Assembly (NCBI RefSeq): GCF_027490375.1
Contig: NZ_JAIXYH010000007.1
Span: 1-55,477 of the forward strand
From: Flavobacterium sp.
GTDB lineage: Bacteria > Bacteroidota > Bacteroidia > Flavobacteriales > Flavobacteriaceae
Direction: 5' to 3'
Length of the DNA: 55,477 nucleotides
The position numbers and the translations under genes are program-made. The notes beneath the pieces were generated by a model. It made no database searches, was not told where the DNA came from, and saw nothing but the letters and a program-made list of their open reading frames with translations. Of the stretch, positions 36,112 through 43,731 are shown one piece after another. Position 1 is the first letter of the stretch; each line of letters begins with the position of its first letter.

Positions 36112-37234
36112 TTCTGAAATGTTTCAATTCGGTTTCAAGGTGGTTTACCAATTGTTCCTGGCTTGGCAATTTCACTAAATATTGTTGTACAAAGAGGTTT
36201 TCATCCATTCCAGCAGTGGCGTATTTTACTAAAGCGTGGTCTTTTTCGGCTACTAGTAATATCCCTACAGGAGCATTATCGTTTGTTTCCGTTATTTCTG
36301 CTTTAAAGAAATTCAGATAGGTATTTAACTGACCAATATCGCCATGATCGAATGCCCCAATTTTAAGATCAACTAAAACGTGACATTTTAAAATTCGATG
36401 ATAGAAAACCAAATCAATAAAATAATACGTTTCGCCAATTAAAATACGTTTTTGCCGAGCCTCAAGACAAAAGCCATTGCCAAGTTCAATAATAAACTGT
36501 TGGAGATTATTTAAGAGTGCTGTTTCTAAATCAGATTCTTCCACGATAGAATTTATACCAATATCTAAGAATTCAAAAGCGTATATATTTTTAATGATGT
36601 CTCTGGGCTGTTGAGGTTTTGTTTTTTGTTGAACCAACTCCGCCAGTTTTTCTGGGTTTTGAGACAGGCCGCTTCGTTCAAAATATAAACTGGCAATTTG
36701 TCTTTTTAATTCTCTAACGCTCCAAGTTCCTTTGATACACTCGATTTCGTAGAAGGTTCGTTTTAGGGGTTCAGAAACTTTTAAGAGTTCAATTAAATGC
36801 GAATAAGATAACTTTGAAAGTAGAACTTTTGGCGGTACCGTCAATTCGGGGAGCAGTGGACCCCGAATTGAAAAGTTATCTGTTTCTACACTTATTAATT
36901 CTTGGGACATCGTCCCAAGAAGATTAATGTGGGTGGTTTTTATTAAATCTTGGGACAGTGTCCCAAGAAAGTATGAATAGGTTTGATAAAATTGTCTGCA
37001 TCTCGATAATTCTGGACTAGTGAGTCCTTTAATTGAAATTTTAGAGGCTAGGACATTCAACAAATTGGCACCATACTCCGCTCTATCTTCGCCATTCTGC
37101 TCATATTCTACTATGTAATAACCAATTAGCCAGTTTCTAACGGTCAATGCTTTATTTACGGCATTGGCAGCAGAGGCTTGAAGTTCAATGTGAACATCAT
37201 TAATGGTGGATATGAGTTGGGATAAGTATTTCAT
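36104..37234 (-). CDS. YhcG/DUF1016 family PDDEXK nuclease with palindrome-encoded linker repeats
   Basis: The 376-residue protein has the DUF1016 N-terminal helical domain (about 10-90, ALTVRNWLIGYYIVEYEQNG), a linker (90-135), a second helical part (LKRTFYEIECIKGTWSVRELKRQI) and a PDDEXK nuclease domain. The active-site residues are Asp274 (YFIDLVFYH) and Asp289-Leu-Lys291 (VLVDLKIG, where Asp replaces the more usual Glu). YhcG proteins commonly sit in type I restriction loci and are thought to be nucleases or Holliday-junction-type enzymes. The linker has three similar motifs, GTLSQDL (91), GTMSQEL (107) and GPLLPEL (125), each encoded by a DNA palindrome. It lies 3 nt after the helicase and overlaps the methyltransferase by 8 bp. 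Confidence 0.9.
   Translation of the reverse strand: MKYLSQLISTINDVHIELQASAANAVNKALTVRNWLIGYYIVEYEQNGEDRAEYGANLLNVLASKISIKGLTSPELSRCRQFYQTYSYFLGTLSQDLIKTTHINLLGTMSQELISVETDNFSIRGPLLPELTVPPKVLLSKLSYSHLIELLKVSEPLKRTFYEIECIKGTWSVRELKRQIASLYFERSGLSQNPEKLAELVQQKTKPQQPRDIIKNIYAFEFLDIGINSIVEESDLETALLNNLQQFIIELGNGFCLEARQKRILIGETYYFIDLVFYHRILKCHVLVDLKIGAFDHGDIGQLNTYLNFFKAEITETNDNAPVGILLVAEKDHALVKYATAGMDENLFVQQYLVKLPSQEQLVNHLETELKHFRNE
36841..36871. repeat. In-gene palindrome 3 of the YhcG linker
   Basis: TCAATTCGGGG (36841-36851) and CCCCGAATTGA (36861-36871) form a perfect 11-bp stem around a 9-base loop. It encodes residues 122-132 (SIRGPLLPELT) of the YhcG protein. Confidence 0.9.
36899..36921. 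repeat. In-gene palindrome 2 of the YhcG linker
   Basis: TTCTTGGGAC, loop ATC, GTCCCAAGAA forms a 10-bp perfect stem. It uses the same CTTGGGAC arm and the same codon phase as palindrome 1, encoding LGTMSQE. Confidence 0.92.
36948..36968. repeat. In-gene palindrome 1 of the YhcG linker
   Basis: TCTTGGGAC, loop AGT, GTCCCAAGA forms a 9-bp perfect stem. It lies 48 bp (16 codons) from palindrome 2 and encodes LGTLSQD. Confidence 0.92.
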
Positions 37235-37237
37235 AGG

Positions 37238-40200
37238 CTAAACAAACGACTCTGAAATTACGATTTGAGGTTTTGCAAAAATCTTTTTCGCCTTTGAGTT
37301 GTTGCTGTCAAATTGAGTGTCACTAAATTTATATTCTGCTAATACTTCTTTGTACAGTTTGTCTACCCATATTTCCAAATTGTTTATTTTTTCTTGTTTG
37401 GCTTTCCGGATAAATGCATCAATATTATTTGGTAGTTTTCTATGTGAACCTTTATACAACTCATCAATGGTTCTTAATAAAATTTTTTTGTAAAAAGCGT
37501 CTTTCACTTGTGCAGCATACGTTGGTAAAACATTCAAAACGCGTTTTTCAATAGCCGATAATTGTGATTTGATTACTTTTTGGTTTTCTGACACCTTAAC
37601 TACTGTTTTGAAATGCTCTGTTGCTTTATTTACCTGCTCGTGATGATATTCTGGCAGGGGCTTTAACGACACTTCTTTGTCAGTAGCTTTAAATATTTTA
37701 GCTGCTTCTACAAAGTTCAGTTCGTGTACAATTCCAGTTTCATCTATTTTGTAAAACACTCCGGGATGCCCTTCGCTTTTCAAATAGGTTACTGAGCATT
37801 TGGTAACGGGATGTATTCTTACATTTTCAGCATTTCTAGCTAATCGTGCCTTTTGCGGTATCTTGGCGATGGCTTCGAAATACTTTTTATGGTCTTTTTT
37901 GAAACTTCTTAGCTCTTGAAGAAAAAGTAAAGTTTCATTGATTTCCTCTTTTAGTTTTGAACCGTACAAACCTGCTTCACCTACTTCTTCTAATTGCGAG
38001 TAGATTTGAGAATCTTCTCCAAAGGCTGAATGAAACGCTTGCAATTTTTTAATAGCCGTTTGTGTTAATTTTATCTGGTTCTCTGATTTGTCAGAAGGGT
38101 AGAAATTGAACACATTGATTTCCTTTGCTTCCGTTCCAATACGATTAACACGCCCAATTCTTTGCATTAATCGAGTCGAGTTCCAAGGCACATCATAATT
38201 GATAATAACGTTAGAACGATGCAGGTTAATACCCTCAGCTAATACTTCTGTAGTAAAAATAAAATCTAAATCATTTTGCCAATCAGCCTTATCTTGGTTA
38301 GCATCAAAATTTAGACGAATTGTCTTCTCTTTTTCTTTTCTGTTGTTGGCGCTAATTCCTATTGTTTTAGTAAAACCTGCTTGATTGGTAGCTTTTTCAA
38401 TGTAATCCATTGTTTCTTTAGACTCTGTGAAAATCACCAATTTACCCGAATGGTTTGCGGTGTTCTTTAAAAAGGTTTTTTGCAATTCAACCAAGAACTT
38501 ATCTAGTTTAGGATCGTAGTTTATTTCCTTCCAAGCATCGACTAGATCAGCAACCATTTTATGATCTAGTTTAAGCAAGGGAATAAAAGTTTCTTTAAAG
38601 TCTTTAGATTGATAAATTTGATTGTTACCACCTTTGGAATTGATTTTAGCCTCTAAGCCTTCTTCATCACCTTCATCTAAATATTTATTAACATCAATAT
38701 CAGGAGCCACGTAAACTTTGTCATCTTCAAACATCTTAATCATATGGTCTGTGTTTTTTAACAAACGGCCTAATGACATTTTAAAAGCGTGGAAACTGCT
38801 TTCCAGTCTTTTCACTAGCAAAGTTTTCATAATGGCAGAAAGTCGACCTGAGATAGACACTACATCACCATATCGTTTTCTATCCTCTTCGTTTAACAAG
38901 TACTCAATGGCTCTATACCTATAGTACCCCAAACCACCGACCTCTTTGCCGTTTTCGTCTAATCCAGTTAAGAGAGTTATAGTTTTATCAAAAAGTTGCG
39001 AAAGGTTGTTGTCAAACTCATAATTCACTTCATTCGGCGGATTGATTTCAGGAAATTCAATGCCTTGATCTTTGATGTCTTTTAGATACTCAGGATTGTT
39101 GAGAATATCTGTTCTAGTTCTTCTGATAACCAAAGGCTCAACAACTTTATCTCGAATCTTGTCAAAAATTGCTTTGACCTTTCTTACGTTTAATACTTCA
39201 TCTTTTTTGAGTTTATCGTATTCTTCTTTTAGGGGTGTGAAGAATTGTTGCAAGTCTTTAACCGCTGGTAGATTTGAATTTCGTTTGTCTTGGAATAAAT
39301 AGACTTGATTTTCAATATCCGCTGGATGGTTGTTAAGAGGTGTTGCAGTTAGCAACATCACTTTCTTTTTTACATCACCATCCACACCCGGAATACGTCT
39401 GTCGGTTTTTGTGATAGTTTGCAACTTCTCGTACATTTGTGAAGTGTCGTTCCTAAATTTATGCGCTTCGTCAATAATGATTAAGTCAAATTCGTCTGCA
39501 TTAGGGTAATCTAGTATTTCATTGTCGATTACCTTGTGTAGGCTTCCAGTTGAAATGAAAGAACAATTGTTCCAAATGTGAAAATCTTTAATTGTCTTTC
39601 TCCAGTTCGCCTCCAATGCAGGTGGATAAACAATTAGTATTTTAGAATGATACCCATTTTCAAAAACAAATTTTTTAGCTATGATCGAGGCAATAATGGT
39701 TTTTCCCAGACCTACTACGTCGGCAAGAAATACCCCATTGTACTTTGTTAGTTTTTCGTAGCCTTCAATTGCTGCTTCTGCTTGATAAGTTAGACGTTTG
39801 TAGTTGTCGGGTAATAATAAATCAACGTTTGCAGGATCGTAGTCAATTCTCTGACCAAAATATTCGATCAATAATTTGATATACAATTCAAAAGGGGTAA
39901 ACTCATCGTTTAAATAAGTTACTTTTTTAAGTCCTTGTACGTCAATGGGTAAAATATCAATTGCTTCAAGCCACAAATCCTCAAATTCATCAGACGCAAA
40001 CTTAATGTCATCGAATCTTCGCAGTTCGACATTAAATTCATAATTTGACTTTTCAGCTGTTCCGAGTCCATTATCGGTAAAGTTTGAAGAGCCAGTTATA
40101 ACAGTACCCGTTGAATTAGGATTGAAGTTTTGAGGTTTGAAAATGTAAATTTTTGCATGTAGATTTTTTTCAGGATGCGCTTTTATTTGAATTTTGCCTG

Positions 40201-40555
40201 TAACTATATCTTCAATAAAAAGAAATATACCTTTTTCAATATCCTTATTGTATTCCGCTTCTTCAATATCGGTTCTCAGCCGTTCTAGAAAAGCTTCTTT
40301 CGTTTCAATGGGGTCTTTTAAATATTGTTGTCCTACAGCGGTATATTGAGCCGCCAATTGGTCTACGTTTATACCAACCAAAATTCTTATATGCTGAATA
40401 TTTTCAAGAAACGGCCTTAATTTAAAATAGCCTGTCGATCGGAAATAACCCACCAAAGCATCAAATGAATGAAGATTTGGAATGTGTTCAAGAACTCCTT
40501 GGAATTTTGTTAACAGATTATTGCTGTCTCGATTTGTAAAAAACTGTGTACTCAT
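37238..40555 (-). CDS. PLD-nuclease / SNF2-type helicase fusion
   Basis: The 1105-residue protein starts with a phospholipase-D-type nuclease domain (about 1-205) whose HKD-like motif is LHAKIYIF (His133, Lys135) followed by TGSSNFT (155-160). One such motif means a dimer would complete the active site. An SF2 helicase follows: Walker A GLGKT (282-286), IIIDEAHKF near 363, LLTATPLNN near 403, and helicase-C with VLAEGINLHRSNVIINYDVPWNSTRLMQRIGRVNRIG near 770-815. The last 250 residues are helical and unfamiliar. It would translocate on DNA and cut it, like the Res/HsdR part of ATP-dependent restriction or DrmD-like proteins. It overlaps the XRE gene by 4 bp. Confidence 0.92.
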   Translation of the reverse strand: MSTQFFTNRDSNNLLTKFQGVLEHIPNLHSFDALVGYFRSTGYFKLRPFLENIQHIRILVGINVDQLAAQYTAVGQQYLKDPIETKEAFLERLRTDIEEAEYNKDIEKGIFLFIEDIVTGKIQIKAHPEKNLHAKIYIFKPQNFNPNSTGTVITGSSNFTDNGLGTAEKSNYEFNVELRRFDDIKFASDEFEDLWLEAIDILPIDVQGLKKVTYLNDEFTPFELYIKLLIEYFGQRIDYDPANVDLLLPDNYKRLTYQAEAAIEGYEKLTKYNGVFLADVVGLGKTIIASIIAKKFVFENGYHSKILIVYPPALEANWRKTIKDFHIWNNCSFISTGSLHKVIDNEILDYPNADEFDLIIIDEAHKFRNDTSQMYEKLQTITKTDRRIPGVDGDVKKKVMLLTATPLNNHPADIENQVYLFQDKRNSNLPAVKDLQQFFTPLKEEYDKLKKDEVLNVRKVKAIFDKIRDKVVEPLVIRRTRTDILNNPEYLKDIKDQGIEFPEINPPNEVNYEFDNNLSQLFDKTITLLTGLDENGKEVGGLGYYRYRAIEYLLNEEDRKRYGDVVSISGRLSAIMKTLLVKRLESSFHAFKMSLGRLLKNTDHMIKMFEDDKVYVAPDIDVNKYLDEGDEEGLEAKINSKGGNNQIYQSKDFKETFIPLLKLDHKMVADLVDAWKEINYDPKLDKFLVELQKTFLKNTANHSGKLVIFTESKETMDYIEKATNQAGFTKTIGISANNRKEKEKTIRLNFDANQDKADWQNDLDFIFTTEVLAEGINLHRSNVIINYDVPWNSTRLMQRIGRVNRIGTEAKEINVFNFYPSDKSENQIKLTQTAIKKLQAFHSAFGEDSQIYSQLEEVGEAGLYGSKLKEEINETLLFLQELRSFKKDHKKYFEAIAKIPQKARLARNAENVRIHPVTKCSVTYLKSEGHPGVFYKIDETGIVHELNFVEAAKIFKATDKEVSLKPLPEYHHEQVNKATEHFKTVVKVSENQKVIKSQLSAIEKRVLNVLPTYAAQVKDAFYKKILLRTIDELYKGSHRKLPNNIDAFIRKAKQEKINNLEIWVDKLYKEVLAEYKFSDTQFDSNNSKAKKIFAKPQIVISESFV

Positions 40556-40830
40556 ATCTTCTTCAATACGTTTTTTAGTCCTTCAGCCAAAAATTCCAAG
40601 TCGCCGAGTGTACTTAAAACGGTCGCACGAATAAATTCAATTTGTATATCTCTTCCCTCTATTTCCAAAGTCTTAGCAAAAATCGGCAACATTTCTTTTG
40701 TCGCCATCCGCTCATTTCTCTCAATTTTACTTAGGATAGATGTGTCTATGTCAAGTTCGGCAGCAACTTTTCTAAGTGGCAGCCCTTGCTGCTCCCGCTT
40801 ATTTCTTAAATATTCTCCAAAAGAATTCAT
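40552..40830 (-). CDS. XRE-family transcriptional regulator of the cassette
   Basis: The 92-residue protein has a Cro/C1-type helix-turn-helix at about residues 5-60 (FGEYLRNKREQQGLPLRKVAAELDID, ILSKIERNERMATKEMLPIFAKTL) and a short helical tail. Its stop overlaps the helicase start (ATGA), so it is the first gene of the five-gene operon and probably represses it. Small XRE regulators (C proteins) often lead restriction-modification loci, delaying nuclease expression. A TACTTTTG -7 box lies 29 bp upstream. Confidence 0.9.
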   Translation of the reverse strand: MNSFGEYLRNKREQQGLPLRKVAAELDIDTSILSKIERNERMATKEMLPIFAKTLEIEGRDIQIEFIRATVLSTLGDLEFLAEGLKNVLKKI

Positions 40831-40858
40831 CTTGTAGTGTTTGTTTGGACGGTTTTTT

Positions 40859-40866
40859 CAAAAGTA
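40859..40866 (-). promoter_or_regulatory. -7 box TACTTTTG of the defence operon (minus strand)
   Basis: CAAAAGTA on the plus strand, 29 bp before the XRE start codon. It is the only good TAnnTTTG match ahead of the five genes. Confidence 0.55.
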
Positions 40867-41098
40867 AAACTTATTTCTAGTCTTATAAACCTGAAAATAC
40901 AAAACGTTCGAATACTTCGCGAATTTTCTTCGAGCTGTTTAATTTAAGCTGAGAATTAGTTAGTGCTTTGTTTCAATTTCAAAAATATCAAATTCCTACC
41001 ACGTAACAAGTACTTATTTCCCACCTCCCTCCCCTAATCAAACGTTAAAGCAATCTCAAAATAGTTTACTGCTTTTCGCGATAAGCGTATTTTTAAAA

Positions 41099-42133
41099 AT
41101 GCGAAAACTTCAAACACCGCTACTGGCTTTCAACGATAAAGGAATCTATTGCGCACAAGCCGATGTGTACCTAGATCCGTGGCGCGCCGTAGATCGTGCT
41201 ATAATCACACACGGACATTCCGATCACTCGCGCTGGGGACACAAACACTACATTACCCATCACACCAATGTGCCCATCATAAAGCACCGTTTGGGCGAGA
41301 TCAACGCAACCGGAGTAGCCTGGAATGAAACCTTTACCATAAACGGCGTAACTTTTTCACTTCATCCCGCCGGACACATTATCGGATCCTCGCAAGTACG
41401 TGTCGAATATCAAGGCGAAGTCTGGGTCTTTACCGGCGATTATAAAACCGAAAACGACCTACTTTCCACACCTTTCGAACCCGTAAAATGCCACACCTTT
41501 ATCACCGAATGTACCTTCGGATTGCCCGCCTTCAACTGGATTCCACAACAACAAGTAATGTACGACATCAATACCTGGTGGGCCGAAAATCAGGCCGAGA
41601 AACAAACTTCCGTGCTCTTTGGCTACAGTCTCGGTAAGGCACAACGCATTTTGAAATTTCTCGATCCATCCATCGGCCGCATCTACACCCACGGCGCCGT
41701 TGAAAATATGACGCAAGTGCTGCGCGAGTTCGCTCAAATGCCTGAAACCATTCCCTTAACCAAAGCCGTGAAAAAAGAAGATCTCATCGGACAAATGGTC
41801 TTAGCACCACCTTCGGCGCACGGCAGCGTATGGCTAAAAAAAATGACGCCCTACGTAACCGGAACTGCCAGCGGTTGGATGACCTTTCGCGGGGCACGCC
41901 GCCGACGAGCCATCGATAAAGGTTTTGTGCTAAGCGATCACTGCGATTGGAATGGACTACTTTCAGCCATAACCGCAACCGGAGCCGAAAAAGTAATTTG
42001 TACCCACGGGTATGCCGATATTTTTTCGCGCTACCTCCGAACGCTGGGTTACGACGCCCGAACCGAGCAAACCCAATACGAAGGCGAAATGGCCGAACTT
42101 AACGGCGAAGAAAAACCAGAAGATGCCGTATGA
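41099..42133 (+). CDS. Ligase-associated DNA damage response exonuclease
   Basis: This 344-residue metallo-beta-lactamase/beta-CASP-type nuclease belongs to the ligase-associated repair set. The metal-binding motif is THGHSDHSRWGH (HxHxDH, near 38-47), followed by LHPAGHIIGSSQV, VFTGDYKTE, and FVLSDHCDWNGL near the end. It should be a zinc-dependent exonuclease that trims DNA ends before sealing, as in SNM1/Pso2 relatives. The next gene (ligase) starts inside its stop (ATGA). It is first of a four-gene operon found in many bacteria lacking classical end-joining. The upstream 268-bp gap separates it from the divergent defence operon. Confidence 0.95.
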   Translation: MRKLQTPLLAFNDKGIYCAQADVYLDPWRAVDRAIITHGHSDHSRWGHKHYITHHTNVPIIKHRLGEINATGVAWNETFTINGVTFSLHPAGHIIGSSQVRVEYQGEVWVFTGDYKTENDLLSTPFEPVKCHTFITECTFGLPAFNWIPQQQVMYDINTWWAENQAEKQTSVLFGYSLGKAQRILKFLDPSIGRIYTHGAVENMTQVLREFAQMPETIPLTKAVKKEDLIGQMVLAPPSAHGSVWLKKMTPYVTGTASGWMTFRGARRRRAIDKGFVLSDHCDWNGLLSAITATGAEKVICTHGYADIFSRYLRTLGYDARTEQTQYEGEMAELNGEEKPEDAV

Positions 42134-43731
42134 AAGACTTCGCCGAACTCATACGAGCACTCGACAGCTCGAACAAAACCAATGTAAAAGTAGCCGCATT
42201 AACCAACTACTTCAAAAAAGCCAACGATGCCGACAAAGTTTGGACCATTGCCATTCTTTCCCACCGCAGGCCACCGCGGCCCGTAAATACAACACTCTTG
42301 CGCGTTTGGGCTAACGAACTCGCAGGAATACCGCTGTGGCTCTTCGAAGAAAGTTATCATATTGTGGGCGACTTGGCCGAAACCATCGCGCTCATTCTTC
42401 CACCCACCCAACAATCGTCTGAAAAATCCTTGAGTCGCTTTTTGGAAGAAATGATTGCGCTTAAAGCCAAATCCGATACCGAAAAACGCGAATACCTGCA
42501 CGAAAATTGGCTGCAACTCAACTATTACGAACGCTTTGTGTTCACCAAACTCATCACCGGCAGTTTCCGAATCGGCGTAAGCCAAAAGCTAATGACACGC
42601 GCCTTGGCCAATGCTACCGGCGTCGATGAAGATGTACTTGCTTACAAATTGATGGGCGATTGGAAACCGGCAAAAACCACTTTCGAAGATTTAATTCTCG
42701 CCGAACGCAGCACCGATTTCGAAAGCAAACCCTTTCCGTTCTTCCTCGCATATCCTGTAGAAGGCGAACCACAAGAACTCGGGAATGCCAACGAATTTGC
42801 CATCGAACACAAATGGGACGGAATCCGCTCGCAAACCATTGTTCGAAACAAACAACTCTACGTGTGGAGTCGTGGGGAAGAACTCGTAACCGATAAATAT
42901 CCGGAATTGCAAGTGTTAACCCAGCTGCTTCCCGACGGAACCGTAATCGACGGCGAGATTTTACCGTGGATCGACAACAACATCGGCACGTTTAACGATT
43001 TACAAACACGCATCGGAAGAAAAACCGTTAGTGCCGATTTGCTTCGAAAAGTTCCAATTCGAATAAAAGCATACGATTTATTAGAATTTGAAGGCAACGA
43101 CATCCGACAATTTCCTTACAGCGAACGACGCCGATTACTAAAAGTTGTTTTAAACCAACTTCCGGAAGCTGCTCCCATACTCGAATCGGAGTTTTTGGTT
43201 TTGGATTCTTGGGAAGCCGTCGAAGCCGAACGAAATCGAGCTCGGGAAATGCGTTCCGAAGGTCTGATGCTGAAAAAACTCGACAGCTCGTATCAAGTAG
43301 GTCGTAAAAAAGGCGATTGGTGGAAATGGAAAATCGAGCCTTTATCCATAGACGCCGTGCTAACTTACGCCATGCGCGGCTCGGGGCGGCGTGCCAACTT
43401 GTTTACCGATTACACCTTTGCACTTTGGGAAGAACAAGAAAACGGCGAAAAACAACTCGTTACCTTTGCAAAAGCATATAGCGGATTAACCGATGCCGAA
43501 TTTCGGCAAGTCGACGATTGGATTAAGAAAAATACACTAGAACGATTTGGTCCGGTGCGCAGCGTAAAACCTGAGCTGGTTTTTGAAATCGGTTTTGAAG
43601 GAATAGCACTTAGCAAACGGCATAAATCGGGAATAGCAACCCGTTTTCCACGTATCTTACGTTGGCGAACCGATAAAAAAATCGACGAAGCTAACACACT
43701 CGACGATTTAAAAAGCTTGATTCCGAAATGA
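42130..43731 (+). CDS. ATP-dependent DNA ligase (ligase-associated repair set)
   Basis: The enzyme seals nicks using ATP, in addition to the cell's NAD-dependent LigA. The 533 residues have an N-terminal DNA-binding domain (1-200), the nucleotidyltransferase core with the adenylated lysine Lys228 in EHKWDGIR, DGEILPW, FEIGFEGIALS and an OB-fold C-terminus with KRHKSGIATRFPRILRWR. This is the LigB/human ligase I-like bacterial class that travels with the exonuclease, helicase and PdeM. Both ends overlap neighbouring genes by 4 bp (ATGA), so the three are translationally coupled. Confidence 0.96.
   Translation: MKDFAELIRALDSSNKTNVKVAALTNYFKKANDADKVWTIAILSHRRPPRPVNTTLLRVWANELAGIPLWLFEESYHIVGDLAETIALILPPTQQSSEKSLSRFLEEMIALKAKSDTEKREYLHENWLQLNYYERFVFTKLITGSFRIGVSQKLMTRALANATGVDEDVLAYKLMGDWKPAKTTFEDLILAERSTDFESKPFPFFLAYPVEGEPQELGNANEFAIEHKWDGIRSQTIVRNKQLYVWSRGEELVTDKYPELQVLTQLLPDGTVIDGEILPWIDNNIGTFNDLQTRIGRKTVSADLLRKVPIRIKAYDLLEFEGNDIRQFPYSERRRLLKVVLNQLPEAAPILESEFLVLDSWEAVEAERNRAREMRSEGLMLKKLDSSYQVGRKKGDWWKWKIEPLSIDAVLTYAMRGSGRRANLFTDYTFALWEEQENGEKQLVTFAKAYSGLTDAEFRQVDDWIKKNTLERFGPVRSVKPELVFEIGFEGIALSKRHKSGIATRFPRILRWRTDKKIDEANTLDDLKSLIPK

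Noticed and set aside
30808..40830. DISARM, BREX or classical type I restriction system
   Set aside because: The methylase and helicase resemble DrmMI/DrmD and PglX-type proteins, but DUF1998/DrmB, DrmA, DrmC, PglZ, BrxC, BrxL, HsdR and HsdS are all missing.
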